Part shown: positions 48,141-56,484 of the stretch, one piece after another
Layout of the letters: each line of letters opens with the position of its first letter
How positions within the stretch are numbered: position 1 is the stretch's first letter
Source of the DNA: Dactylosporangium aurantiacum
Lineage (GTDB): Bacteria; Actinomycetota; Actinomycetes; Mycobacteriales; Micromonosporaceae
Reading direction: 5' to 3'
Assembly: GCF_000716715.1 (NCBI RefSeq)
Contig: NZ_JNYJ01000054.1
Span: forward strand, 124,001 to 188,000
Length of the DNA stretch: 64,000 nt
Made by a program: the position numbers and the translations under genes
The notes under the pieces: model-generated
Seen by the model: the letters and a program-made list of their open reading frames with translations, nothing else
What the model was told of the DNA's origin: nothing
Database searches by the model: none

Positions 48141-49688
48141 GTAGCGCCAGGGCTTGCCCGTCTGCCGGTATTCCGTCGTCGGTACGAGCGGCGCGTCGTG
48201 CTCCATCCGGTCCAGGTACAGCCGCCCGTCGAGGTGGTCGATCTCGTGCGCCACCAAGCGGGCGAGGGCGCGCTCGAACACGGTGGTGACCGTCGTGCCG
48301 TCGAGCCGCTGGCTCTGCACGGTGATCTTCAGCGGCCGGCGCACCAGCCCCCGGACGTCGAAGAACGACAGGCAGCCCTCGAACTGCTCGTCCGCGTCGC
48401 CCGACTCGGCCACGACCTTCGGGTTGATCAGCACGATCTGCGCCGCGTCGGGCTCCGCCGGGCGGATCACCGCCACCGCCAGCCCCGCACCGAGCTGCGG
48501 GGCGGCGAGCCCCACACCCTTGACGAAGGGGTGCAGCGCCTCGATCCGGTCCAGCGCCGTGGACAGCTGGCCGACGACGTCCTCGGCCCGCGCCGACTCG
48601 CCGGGCAGGTCCAGGTGCCGCACGGGCCGGTCGAGGCCGGCGTCGCCACGTTGAATCACACCGGCCGCGCGCATGGCGTCACTCGAGGCCGGCTGCACGA
48701 AAGGGGGCTCCTCCCAGTCGTCCGGCTGTTCCACCGCCCCCTCGGGCCGGGTGCCCCGGAAGCGCCACTCCAGCCGGTAGCGGTCGTGCAGGGTCGCCTG
48801 CTCGGTGTGCCAGGAGAAGACCGCCCGCCCGTCGACGGACAGCTCCTGGGTGATGGGGGTGCGCAGCGGCACCTCCTCCGCCGACAGCGAGGTCTGCACG
48901 CCCCAGACGACCGGCCGCATCCGTGCCGGGAACTCGACCTCGATGGTGAGCTGCCGGGTGGGCAGGCGGACGGTGCGCTGGAACCAGTGGCCCCACTTCT
49001 CGACGCTGATGTGCCACGAGTACGCGATCGTGGTCCGCTGCCCCGGGTACAGGGGGAAGCGGCCCTGCGCGTTCTCGAACAGCAGCCACGCCTCCTTGAG
49101 CGCGTCCCGGTCGGTCTTGGACCGCCAGTCCATGGGCTCACCGGCGCACGACGCCACCATCGCCAGCTCCTCCCACGACATGGGGTGGTCGCGGTGATGG
49201 CGGTTGGAGCGCGCCGGGTCGTCCGGGTAGCGGTCCACGGAGATCCGCACCAGGTAGCGCGTGACCGGCTCAGTGCCGGCGTTGTACAGCGCACGGCGGA
49301 CCGTGCACCGGTACCTGCCGTCGACGTAGGACAGCCGGGCGGTCTCCCGCTCCACGACCAGTCCCGTGCCGGGCGGCAGCCACTGGTCGGGCACCGGCGG
49401 GTCGCGCCCGGGCAGCCCGACGCGGCTGCGGGCGGTCGCGCGCAGCTCGTCGTACTCCTTGTAGCGCTGCCAGATGGCGCCGCCGCTCTGCAGGATCGCC
49501 TCGGCGCGGCGGGCGAAGTCCTCGGTGGGGCGGTGGCGGCGGGCCTCGACGTGGCTCACGTAGGAGGCGTCGAACCCCATCGCGGCGGCGAGCTGCTTCT
49601 TGGACATGCCGCGGTCGATGCGCCACCGCGCGAACTCCGCGACGAACGCCTCTGACGCCCGCTGCACGGGAGAGTCGCTCGTGGTCAT
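48135..49688 (-). CDS. XRE HTH - middle beta domain - peptide deformylase fusion
   Basis: 517 residues from MTTSDSPVQRASEAFVAEF. An XRE-type HTH lies at ~12-70 (FARWRIDRGMSKKQLAAAMGFDASYVSHVEARRHRPTEDFARRAEAIL). Residues ~110-320 form a beta-rich region (LSYVDGRYRCTVRRALYNAG, YPGQRTTIAYSWHISVEKWGHWFQRTV), unrecognised but Ig-like in appearance. Residues ~345-510 are a complete peptide deformylase with motif 1 GVGLAAPQ (391-398), motif 2 EGCLS (437-441, Cys439 metal ligand) and motif 3 HEIDHLDG (481-488). All three are intact. Normal deformylases are ~170-190 residues and remove formyl from nascent chains. Here a DNA-binding domain suggests a regulator, toxin-like or self-resistance protein. 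Confidence 0.9.
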   Translation of the reverse strand: MTTSDSPVQRASEAFVAEFARWRIDRGMSKKQLAAAMGFDASYVSHVEARRHRPTEDFARRAEAILQSGGAIWQRYKEYDELRATARSRVGLPGRDPPVPDQWLPPGTGLVVERETARLSYVDGRYRCTVRRALYNAGTEPVTRYLVRISVDRYPDDPARSNRHHRDHPMSWEELAMVASCAGEPMDWRSKTDRDALKEAWLLFENAQGRFPLYPGQRTTIAYSWHISVEKWGHWFQRTVRLPTRQLTIEVEFPARMRPVVWGVQTSLSAEEVPLRTPITQELSVDGRAVFSWHTEQATLHDRYRLEWRFRGTRPEGAVEQPDDWEEPPFVQPASSDAMRAAGVIQRGDAGLDRPVRHLDLPGESARAEDVVGQLSTALDRIEALHPFVKGVGLAAPQLGAGLAVAVIRPAEPDAAQIVLINPKVVAESGDADEQFEGCLSFFDVRGLVRRPLKITVQSQRLDGTTVTTVFERALARLVAHEIDHLDGRLYLDRMEHDAPLVPTTEYRQTGKPWRYA

Positions 49689-49883
49689 GTCCGGCCCAGC
49701 CCCGCAGGGAGACGGCCCCTGCCCACCAAGTGTCCCTGGGGTAACAGTCGAACAGGTCAACCGGACAATTTGCCGACAAAAGGGTTGACAACACCACTCC
49801 ATCGGAGTTGATCAACGTCCTGGCATCAGCACCACGCTTGTACAAAGTCACCCAAAGTTACGACGCATGCCGGACAATTGGAG

Positions 49884-49902
49884 AGTGGTTAGGCTTACCT
49901 AA
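49884..49902 (+). promoter_or_regulatory. DmdR/IdeR-type iron box
   Basis: AGTGGTTAGGCTTACCTAA matches 15 of 19 bases of the actinobacterial iron box TTAGGTTAGGCTAACCTAA, including the TTAGGCT-ACCTAA core. It lies 134 bp before the FhuF-like gene start in a 347-bp divergent gap with the deformylase fusion (49689-50035), which otherwise holds no gene. Under iron sufficiency a DmdR/IdeR repressor would be expected to block this promoter. Confidence 0.72.
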
Positions 49903-50035
49903 TCCCTGTATCGTGGGCGCTTGGCACGGATGTCTGGGGGTATCCAACGGTGGTGAGCACCGCACACACGCAGTCGACGGACGCCGCGCCGTGGCGCTCC
50001 CGCCGCGTGGCCCCCTGCCTGGTCGGCGACCCAAC

Positions 50036-50836
50036 GTGACCGCGCTCATCAGCCGCGCGACCGCCGACCCGCTGGCGCCGGTGCTCGCCTCCCTCACCCG
50101 GATGGGGCTGCGGCACGGCAAGGAGTCACTCCAAGGACTGTCGACCGGGCTGTCGACCGGACCGGTCCCCCACGCGCCCGGCTGGCGCGGCGCAGCGGAG
50201 CTGCTGACCGCCGAGGGCGTCCAGGACTGGCTGGCCGCCGCCGAGGGGCGCTGGAGCGCCCAGCCGCACGCGGCCGCGGCCCTGGCGTGGAAGTGCTACT
50301 CCTACTGGCTCGCCCTGCCCGCGGTGCTCGGCTTCGCCGAGGCGCGGCGGGTGCCGCTGATGACCCCCGACCACGTGCTGGTCCGGTTCTCCGAGCGGCA
50401 GCCCTTCCTGACCGTCGCGCTGCGCCGGCCGGTCACCGCGGTCCTCGCGACCGACCCGATCGTCGCCACCGACACCCCCGGGCTGCTCATCGTCGAGGAC
50501 GAGGACGAGCTGCTGGGCGTCCTGCGGCGCTCCCTCGTCGACGCGCACCTCGACCCGATGCTCGACGAGGTGCGCAAGCAGGCACGGCTGAGCCGGCGGA
50601 CGCTGTGGGGCTCGGTCGCCTCCGGGGTCTCCTACGCGCTGTCGCGTGGCTTCGCCGCGCCGCCCGCCACGGTCCTGGACACCGCCCACCGGGTGCTCGG
50701 CGCGCTCGGCGCCGACGACCTCGTCGAGCTGTCCGTGCGGGAGCAGGGCGGCTTGGAGATCAAGCGGCGGACCTGCTGCCTCGCCTTCACCCTGCCGACG
50801 CCCAAGGTGTGCACGAGCTGCTGCATCCGCCAGTGA
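50036..50836 (+). CDS. FhuF-like ferric-siderophore reductase
   Basis: 266 residues from the GTG at 50036; longer starts in the frame look non-coding. The C-terminus carries the FhuF-type 2Fe-2S signature RTCCLAFTLPTPKVCTSCCI (CC-x10-C-x2-C). The upstream part has WKCYSYWLALPAVLGFAEARRVPLMTPDHVLVRFSERQPFLTV, typical of the FhuF/IucA-like reductase domain. The protein is cytosolic, releasing iron from siderophores by reduction. A well-matched iron box upstream supports regulation by iron. No siderophore synthesis or transport genes are next to it. Confidence 0.85.
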   Translation: MTALISRATADPLAPVLASLTRMGLRHGKESLQGLSTGLSTGPVPHAPGWRGAAELLTAEGVQDWLAAAEGRWSAQPHAAAALAWKCYSYWLALPAVLGFAEARRVPLMTPDHVLVRFSERQPFLTVALRRPVTAVLATDPIVATDTPGLLIVEDEDELLGVLRRSLVDAHLDPMLDEVRKQARLSRRTLWGSVASGVSYALSRGFAAPPATVLDTAHRVLGALGADDLVELSVREQGGLEIKRRTCCLAFTLPTPKVCTSCCIRQ

Positions 50837-50894
50837 GGCTCGAAACATCATTTCCGGGGTGAATGGGTAAGTTGGAAGCATCAACGACAGCGTC

Positions 50895-51758
50895 CTGACC
50901 AAACACACCGGGCACGTCCGCCTGGGCGACCACCTCTGCCTGCCGTTCGCCAGCGATCTCGAACAGCGCGAGGTGTTGTCCGCCTACATCGCCGACGGTC
51001 TCCTCCGTGGTGAGCGCGTGCTGTACTACTCCGACAAGACCGCCCCCGACGCCATCGACGCGTGGCTGGACCCGCGCGGCGTCGACGGTGCGCTCGCGAT
51101 GGCCCGTGGTCAGCTCGAGGTCCGTCCGGCCACGGACGACCACTTCGACCCCGGCACCCTCGTCGACGGCATCCGGGACGCGATCCGCGACGCCCGCGCC
51201 GCCGGCTTCCAGGGCCTGCGCCTCACCGGCGAGATGAGCTGGGCCCTGCGCAGGGTGCCGGACACCGGCCGCCTGCACGAGTACGAGTCGGGAGTCGCCT
51301 CGACCGTCACCGGCTCGGAGGAGCTCGCGGCCATCTGCCAGTACGACGAACGCCTCTTCGACCGGGCCGACGTCAGCGGCCTCGTCGCCCGGCACCCGGG
51401 CGTGGTGTGCGTCGACCCGCTGCACGACGACCGCCGGCTGCGCATCGTGCCCACCTACGCCCCGCGCGGCCTGCGTGTGCAGGGCACCGTCGACGAGCTG
51501 AGCGCCGCGCCCTTCGCCGAGGCCCTCGCCCACACGACGCAGTGGCCGGAGGCCGTCGTCGTCATCGACCTCGCCGAGCTGCGCTTCATCGACGTGGCCG
51601 GCATCCGCACCCTCGTGCGGGCCGCCGAGGCGCTCCCGCCGGGGCGGACCCTGCAGGTGCGCAACCTCGCCCCCACGCTGCGCAACGTGCTGCGGATCGT
51701 CGGCTGGGACGCCACCCCCGGCCTGACCATCGGCGAACCGGGGATGGCGACGACATGA
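50895..51758 (+). CDS. MEDS-STAS protein (start uncertain)
   Basis: The frame contains a full MEDS domain: VRLGDHLCLPFASDLEQREVLSAYIADGLLRGERVLYYSD near the start, then LEVRPATDDHFDPGTLVDGIRDAIRDARAAGFQGLRLTGEMSWAL and ICQYDERLFD. It ends in a STAS domain with EAVVVIDLAELRFIDVAGIRTLVRAAEAL. The earliest standard start is GTG 50973, which would cut off VRLGDHLCLPF, including the conserved His/Cys. I therefore place the start at the CTG at 50895, without a good Shine-Dalgarno; ATC 50880 is also possible. MEDS-STAS proteins act as sensor/antagonist in actinobacterial partner switches. The stop overlaps the next gene by four bases. Confidence 0.75.
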   Translation: MTKHTGHVRLGDHLCLPFASDLEQREVLSAYIADGLLRGERVLYYSDKTAPDAIDAWLDPRGVDGALAMARGQLEVRPATDDHFDPGTLVDGIRDAIRDARAAGFQGLRLTGEMSWALRRVPDTGRLHEYESGVASTVTGSEELAAICQYDERLFDRADVSGLVARHPGVVCVDPLHDDRRLRIVPTYAPRGLRVQGTVDELSAAPFAEALAHTTQWPEAVVVIDLAELRFIDVAGIRTLVRAAEALPPGRTLQVRNLAPTLRNVLRIVGWDATPGLTIGEPGMATT

Positions 51759-52678
51759 CCCTGATCCACCAGGCCCTGCTGTTCGACTCCCCGGAGCAGT
51801 TCCTGGCCGCCGCCGTCCCCTTCGTCGTCGACGGCGTGCACCGTGGCGACACCGTCATCGCCGTCACCTCCACCGACAACACCCGCCTGCTGCGCGAGCG
51901 GCTCGACGGCACCGCCGACCAGGTCACGTTCCTCGAGCCGGCCGGCTGGTTCGACTCCCCCGGCCGCACCCTCGACGCCCACTACCGCCGCATCGACGCC
52001 CTCGCCACCGACAGCGCCTTCCTGCGGGTCATCGGCGAGCCCGTCTGGGCCGGCCGCGACGAGCTCGAGACCTCCGAGTGGGGCCGGTACGAGTCCGTCA
52101 TCAACGTCGCCCTCGCCGACGCCCGCGCATGGGTCATGTGCGGGTACGACAGCAGGACCCTCGCCGGCACCATCGTCCAGGACGCCCGCCGCACCCACCC
52201 CCGGCTCGCCGTCGGCACCGCCAGCGAGATCAGCGCCGACTTCACCGAGCCGGCGTCCTACTACGCCTCCCGCGACACGCCGCTCGCCCCGTACCCGGTC
52301 TCCGGCGTCGAATGGATCCCCATCCACCCCGACCTGGCTCCGGTCCGGCAGTTCGTCGCCGAGCACGGACCGCGCTTCGGCGTGCCCGCCGACCGGGTCG
52401 ACGACTTCATCCTCGCCGTCAACGAGATCGCCACCAACGTCCTGCGCCACGGCGGCGGCAAGGGCGAGGCCCGCATGTGGGCGACCGACCGCCGGGTCGT
52501 CTGCGAGATCACCGACAGCGGCACCGCCACCGGCAACTTCCTGGGCTTCCTGCGCTCCGACCCGCACTCCGAACGCGGTCACGGGCTGTGGATCGCCCGC
52601 CAGATCTGCGACCTGCTGGAGATGCGCACCGGCCCGTCGGGCACGACGGTGCGGCTGCACATGCGGCGGGCCTTCTGA
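51755..52678 (+). CDS. MEDS-HATPase anti-sigma-factor-type kinase
   Basis: 307 residues from ATG 51755. The N-terminal MEDS domain (TLIHQALLFDSPEQFLAAAVPFVVDGVHRGDTVIAVTSTDNTRLLRERLDG) ends near residue 180. The C-terminal HATPase_c has an intact N-box FILAVNEIATNVLRHGGG, G1 box ITDSGTATG and G2-type ERGHGLWIARQICDLLEMRTGPSGTTVRLHM. This is RsbA/RsbW-like: it probably phosphorylates an STAS antagonist such as the product of the upstream gene, with which it overlaps by four bases. The sigma factor it governs is not in the window. Confidence 0.88.
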   Translation: MTLIHQALLFDSPEQFLAAAVPFVVDGVHRGDTVIAVTSTDNTRLLRERLDGTADQVTFLEPAGWFDSPGRTLDAHYRRIDALATDSAFLRVIGEPVWAGRDELETSEWGRYESVINVALADARAWVMCGYDSRTLAGTIVQDARRTHPRLAVGTASEISADFTEPASYYASRDTPLAPYPVSGVEWIPIHPDLAPVRQFVAEHGPRFGVPADRVDDFILAVNEIATNVLRHGGGKGEARMWATDRRVVCEITDSGTATGNFLGFLRSDPHSERGHGLWIARQICDLLEMRTGPSGTTVRLHMRRAF

Positions 52679-52682
52679 CACC

Positions 52683-53189
52683 GTGACCGCCGCGTTCTTC
52701 GAGCAGGAGGGCCCGCCGGAGGCGGAGTTCCACCCCGGCATCGCCCGCCGCATGGCCCACAAGACCGTCGCCGCCGGCGCACTGATCAGGGATCCCGCCG
52801 GCCGGATCCTCTTCGTGGTGCCCAACTACAAGCCGCACCTCGACCTGCCCGGCGGCATCGTCGAGCCCGGCGAGCCGCCGTCGGCCGCCTGCCGTCGCGA
52901 GGTCCTCGAGGAGCTCGGCCTGGACCGGCCGGCCGGCCGGCTCCTCGTCGTGGACTGGACCCCGGGCCGCGGCCCCTGGAGCGACCAGGTCCAGTTCGTC
53001 TTCGACGGCGGCGTCCTGGACCCCGGCAGCGACCTGCGCCCCGCCGAAGACGAGCTCACTGGCCTGCGCTGGGCCCCGCTCGACACCGCCGACATCCGCG
53101 CCTCCCTGCGCCGCCGGCTGTCACTGGCATTGACGGCGATCGACACCGGTACCGTCATCCACGCCGAGATGGGCCACCGCTACGCCTAG
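52683..53189 (+). CDS. NUDIX hydrolase
   Basis: 168 residues from GTG 52683. The Nudix box is GGIVEPGEPPSAACRREVLEELGL, which fits Gx5Ex7REUxEExGU. Nudix enzymes hydrolyse nucleoside diphosphate-linked compounds; the substrate cannot be read. The gene begins four bases after the HATPase gene stop, so it may be part of the same transcript. Pairing of Nudix genes with MEDS/STAS switches is seen in actinobacteria, but the link is unproven. Confidence 0.92.
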   Translation: MTAAFFEQEGPPEAEFHPGIARRMAHKTVAAGALIRDPAGRILFVVPNYKPHLDLPGGIVEPGEPPSAACRREVLEELGLDRPAGRLLVVDWTPGRGPWSDQVQFVFDGGVLDPGSDLRPAEDELTGLRWAPLDTADIRASLRRRLSLALTAIDTGTVIHAEMGHRYA

Positions 53190-53327
53190 CGTTACTCAAC
53201 GCCGCGTCACCACCTACTCGCCCCCGAACAGGGGAAACCGGATGGCTCCGTCGCCCTGCTGACCAGTGCGGGAGCGCGACCGTTCGTGTGCTGACGACCT
53301 CGCGGTCGCACGCGCACACTCTGTGAC

Positions 53328-53468
53328 GTGACCACCGCCCGCCACACGCCCCGCCATCGCCGGGCCAGCCGCACCTCCACCGCCCTGCGCACGGTCCGCT
53401 GGCTCCGCCTGCTGCATCCGCGCCCGTTCACCGCGGTCGACCCCGACCCCGAGCCCGCCGCACCGTAG
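53328..53468 (+). CDS. possible small basic protein
   Basis: 46 codons from GTG 53328: MTTARHTPRHRRASRTSTAL then an Arg-rich end and acidic tail (PDPEPAAP). No ribosome binding site stands out, and no family is known to me. It ends five bases from the convergent gene at 53473. Could be spurious. Confidence 0.25.
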   Translation: MTTARHTPRHRRASRTSTALRTVRWLRLLHPRPFTAVDPDPEPAAP

Positions 53469-53472
53469 CGCC

Positions 53473-54054
53473 TCACGGATACCGTCCGGTGCAGGCCGGG
53501 CACGTCTCGGTCGACCGCACGGGCCCCAGCGCCCACAGGTCATGGGACGGCAGCACCAGCTCGGCGTCCTCCGGCAGGCACTCCGGCCGGCCGTCGCCGT
53601 CCCTGACCGCGTGCGCCACGACCCGGTGCCCGTCCGGCACGACGAACTCGACGTTGCTGTAGTCGCCCGCCACCGGACCGCCGTCGCTGGTGACGACCCG
53701 GACGCGGTTGACGACCTCGTACCAGACGAGCAGGTCGGGCTGGTCGACCGCGCGGGCGGCCAGCTCGGCGCCCACCCTGCCGACGTTCAGGTAGAGCACC
53801 GGTTCGCCGGCCGGTGCCGCCTCGTGGCCGAGCTGGACGACCAGCCAGGCCACCCCGTCCGCCCGCCCCCGCACGGCGTCGGCCTCGGCGCCGTCCCGGA
53901 CCAGCAGCACCGGCACCTGCCCGGCGCTCACCTCGGCGCCCGCGGGCACGTACCGCGGGTCGAGCTTCCACAGCGCGCCGGCGACGGCCTCGACGCCGGT
54001 GCCGTACAGGACGACGCCCCGCCGTTCCTCGGCCACGCCACCATGCTCCGGCAT
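53473..54054 (-). CDS. hypothetical protein with C-terminal CxxC
   Basis: 193 residues from MPEHGGVAEERRGVVLYGTGV; GTG 54036 is an alternative start. The N-terminal half has an Ala/Val-rich Rossmann-like or VOC-like pattern (ALWKLDPRYVPAGAEVSAGQVPVLLVRDGAEADAV). Next is WYEVVNRVRVVTSDGGPVAGDYSNVEFVVPDGHRVVAHAV, and it ends STETCPACTGRYP with a CxxC that could bind zinc. Not recognised. It is the last gene before a 20-bp minisatellite on its upstream side. Confidence 0.65.
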   Translation of the reverse strand: MPEHGGVAEERRGVVLYGTGVEAVAGALWKLDPRYVPAGAEVSAGQVPVLLVRDGAEADAVRGRADGVAWLVVQLGHEAAPAGEPVLYLNVGRVGAELAARAVDQPDLLVWYEVVNRVRVVTSDGGPVAGDYSNVEFVVPDGHRVVAHAVRDGDGRPECLPEDAELVLPSHDLWALGPVRSTETCPACTGRYP

Positions 54055-54140
54055 GCGGTGCGACCGCGGCGACCCTCGGCGGCACGGACCTGGTGCCGGT
54101 GGGCCGGTCCCGGCTGGGCGGCCCGCTGGCCCGCCGGTCC

Positions 54141-54254
54141 GCCGGCCCGGCTGACGGCCCGCTGGCCCGGCTAACGGCCCGCCGGCCCGGCTAACGGCCC
54201 GCCGGCCCGGCTAACGGCCCGCCGGCCCGGCTGACGGCCCGCCGGCCCGCTAAC
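54141..54254. repeat. 20-bp minisatellite
   Basis: Five tandem copies of GCCGGCCCGGCTAACGGCCC (54141, 54161, 54181, 54201, 54221) with T/C or A/G changes, then a partial copy. It lies between the genes at 53473 and 54305, adjacent to a hairpin. No gene lies in 54055-54304. Confidence 0.9.
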
Positions 54255-54259
54255 GCGGA

Positions 54260-54282
54260 ACGGCGCCCACTGGGGGCGCCGT
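54260..54282 (-). terminator. hairpin terminator of the membrane protein gene
   Basis: ACGGCGCCC (54260-54268) pairs with GGGCGCCGT (54274-54282), 22 bp beyond the stop of the 54305 gene on the minus strand. Confidence 0.75.
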
Positions 54283-54304
54283 CCTGCGTCGTGTCGGGGG
54301 TGGG

Positions 54305-56299
54305 TCAGTCGTCGAGCCAGTCCAGGGAGCGGCGGTTGCCGCCGGCCTGGCCGCGGCTGCCCTGCGGCTCGCCGTAGCCGCCGCGCTGCTCGTAGTTGCC
54401 GTTGGCGCCGTCGTAGCCGTTTCCGGCGCGCGGAGGCTCGGGGACGCGCTCGTAGCCGTCGCGCTCGTAGCCGGCGGCGGGCTCGTAGCCGCCGCGCTGC
54501 TCGTAGCCGCCGCGGCCGGCGTACGGGCCGTCGTAGTCCGACTGGCCGTTGTAGCCGTTGCCGGCGCTGGGGCTGTAGCCGCCACCCGCGCTCGGGTAGC
54601 CGTCGCCACCGCCGCCGGGGCCGTAACCGCCCTGGCCGGCCGAGGGGCCGTAACCGCCGGCACCGCCGCCGCCCGGGCCGTAGCCGCCCTGGTCGGCGCC
54701 GTAGCCGTTGGCACCGTTGCCGTTGTACCCGCCGCCGCCGTAGCCGTTCGCGCCGGGCTCGGCGCCGTAGCCGTTGGCACCGGGCTCGGCGCCGTAGCCG
54801 TTCGCGCCGCCCGCGCCGTACCCGCCGCCGCTCTGGCCGCCCGCGTAGCCGTTGCCGGCCGCCGGCTCCCAGCGCTGGGTGGAGTCGGCGTACGCCCCGC
54901 CCTGCGCCCCGCCGCCGTAGCCGGGCTGGTCGTTGTACCCTCCGCCGCCACCGCCGGCACCGTAGTCCGGGCCGTACGGGTCGACCGCCGGGCGGGACGA
55001 GGGGCCGTAGCCCGCGCCCGCCGAGGGGGCACCCTGCGCGAAGCCGGCCTGGTCGTTGTAGCCGCCACCGGCGGCACCGTAGCCCGAGCCCGCCCGGGGC
55101 AGCGGCGCGCCGTACGGGTCCGGTGGCACGTCGTAGTCGTTGACCCGGCCGGGCCGCACGATCGCGGTCGCGTCGTTCGCGTTGCCACGGTTGATCATCG
55201 TGGGTGCGCCGCCCATCGCGCCGACCATCGTCGGGTCGGCCTGCGCCGGCCGGTAGCCGGGGCGCTGGCCCCCGCCGCCGCGCCGCGGGGCCGGCTCCTC
55301 CTCGAGGTCCTCTTCGTCGTCGTCATCGCCGCGGCGCCGCAGCAGCAGCACGATCGCCACGATGCCGAAGACGACCAGGAGCGCGCCGAGCGCGATCAGG
55401 ATGTACGACGACATGCCGCCGCCGCTGTCGTTGGAGGTGTTCGCGGTGTTGGCCGCGCCCGGCGCCGCGGACTGCGAGTCCGCTCCGGCCGGGGTGCTCT
55501 CCTCCATGGTCGGCACCACCGGCGAGGCGGTCGAGCCGATCGGCACCAGCGCGAGCCGCTGCCCGGTGGCCGACTTGCCGGCCTGCACGGTGACGTCCTT
55601 GGAGGCGGCGTCGTAGCCGTTCATCGTCACGGAGATCGAGATGTTGCCCGGGGCGATCGGGTTGGTCTCGGTGCCGAGGAAGCGGAACCGGCCGGCGTCG
55701 TCGGTGGTGGCGGAGCGGCTCTTGCCGGCGCCGTCCTCCATGGTGACCGAGGCGCCCTTGAGGACCTTGCCGGTGGTCGAGTCGTTCACCGTGCCGGAGA
55801 CTTCCTGCACGGTCTGGACCGCCGGCGCGGTCTGCGCGGGGCCCTTCAGGTTGACCTTGTAGCTGCCGCTGGCACCGCCGCCGGTGACCGAGCCGGCCTG
55901 GTCATTGAGGCTCTGGCCCGGCTGCAGGGTGCTCGGGCTCTTTGCCTGGAGCACGAAGGTCAGGTTCTTGGAGCCGTTCTGCGGCACGTCGACGCTGCTG
56001 CACGTAACGGTGGTGCCGCCCGGCGAGTCACAGCCAGCGTCGGCGGGGACCGACTTGATCGTGATGTTGCCGTTGGCCGAGGGTGCGGTGAACGTCACTG
56101 CCACACCGTCGGTCTTGTCACCTGAAAGCTGGACGACGACGTTCTTCGAGTCGCCCGGGTTCATGTCGAACGAACCGGGCTGCACGGCGATGTTCACCGC
56201 CGCGGCCGCGGGAGAGGCCAGCCCTGCGACCAGTCCACCCGTCACCAGTACGGCCGCCGCTCCAGCACGGAGCAGCAAGGCTCGTCGGTGGGTAGTCAC
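54305..56299 (-). CDS. single-pass membrane protein with CnaB-like domain and Gly/Tyr-rich cytoplasmic tail
   Basis: 664 residues from the GTG at 56299 with GGAGGGG seven bases upstream. A signal peptide (ALLLRAGAAAVLVTGGLVAGLASPAAA) is followed by a DUF11/Big-like beta domain (~35-150) and a carboxypeptidase-regulatory/CnaB-like domain (VSGTVNDSTTGKVLKGASVTMEDGAGKSRSATTDDAGRFRFLG, ~175-260). A membrane helix lies at ~305-325 (SSYILIALGALLVVFGIVAIVLLLRRR). The C-terminal ~340 residues are cytosolic and low complexity: NGYGAEPGANGYGAEPGANG, GGYGPGGGGAGGYG and ending GGNRRSLDWLDD. The tail is prion-like and may drive clustering. The extracellular part may bind the cell wall. The function is not known. 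Confidence 0.87.
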   Translation of the reverse strand: MTTHRRALLLRAGAAAVLVTGGLVAGLASPAAAAVNIAVQPGSFDMNPGDSKNVVVQLSGDKTDGVAVTFTAPSANGNITIKSVPADAGCDSPGGTTVTCSSVDVPQNGSKNLTFVLQAKSPSTLQPGQSLNDQAGSVTGGGASGSYKVNLKGPAQTAPAVQTVQEVSGTVNDSTTGKVLKGASVTMEDGAGKSRSATTDDAGRFRFLGTETNPIAPGNISISVTMNGYDAASKDVTVQAGKSATGQRLALVPIGSTASPVVPTMEESTPAGADSQSAAPGAANTANTSNDSGGGMSSYILIALGALLVVFGIVAIVLLLRRRGDDDDEEDLEEEPAPRRGGGGQRPGYRPAQADPTMVGAMGGAPTMINRGNANDATAIVRPGRVNDYDVPPDPYGAPLPRAGSGYGAAGGGYNDQAGFAQGAPSAGAGYGPSSRPAVDPYGPDYGAGGGGGGYNDQPGYGGGAQGGAYADSTQRWEPAAGNGYAGGQSGGGYGAGGANGYGAEPGANGYGAEPGANGYGGGGYNGNGANGYGADQGGYGPGGGGAGGYGPSAGQGGYGPGGGGDGYPSAGGGYSPSAGNGYNGQSDYDGPYAGRGGYEQRGGYEPAAGYERDGYERVPEPPRAGNGYDGANGNYEQRGGYGEPQGSRGQAGGNRRSLDWLDD

Positions 56300-56484
56300 G
56301 TCCACACCCCTCCGGATCTTGACTTTCACCCGAGCGTCTCTGCCGAGCATCTCTGTCGATGGTCCAACATGCGAGCGAGGCTCGCTTTGCATGGTGCGCC
56401 GCAGCAAACTATGCCTTGTCCACAGGGGTCGGCGAAAGGCGCAGGGTGTTGCGACCGGCCCACAGCCGGTCGTATCGTCCCGTC

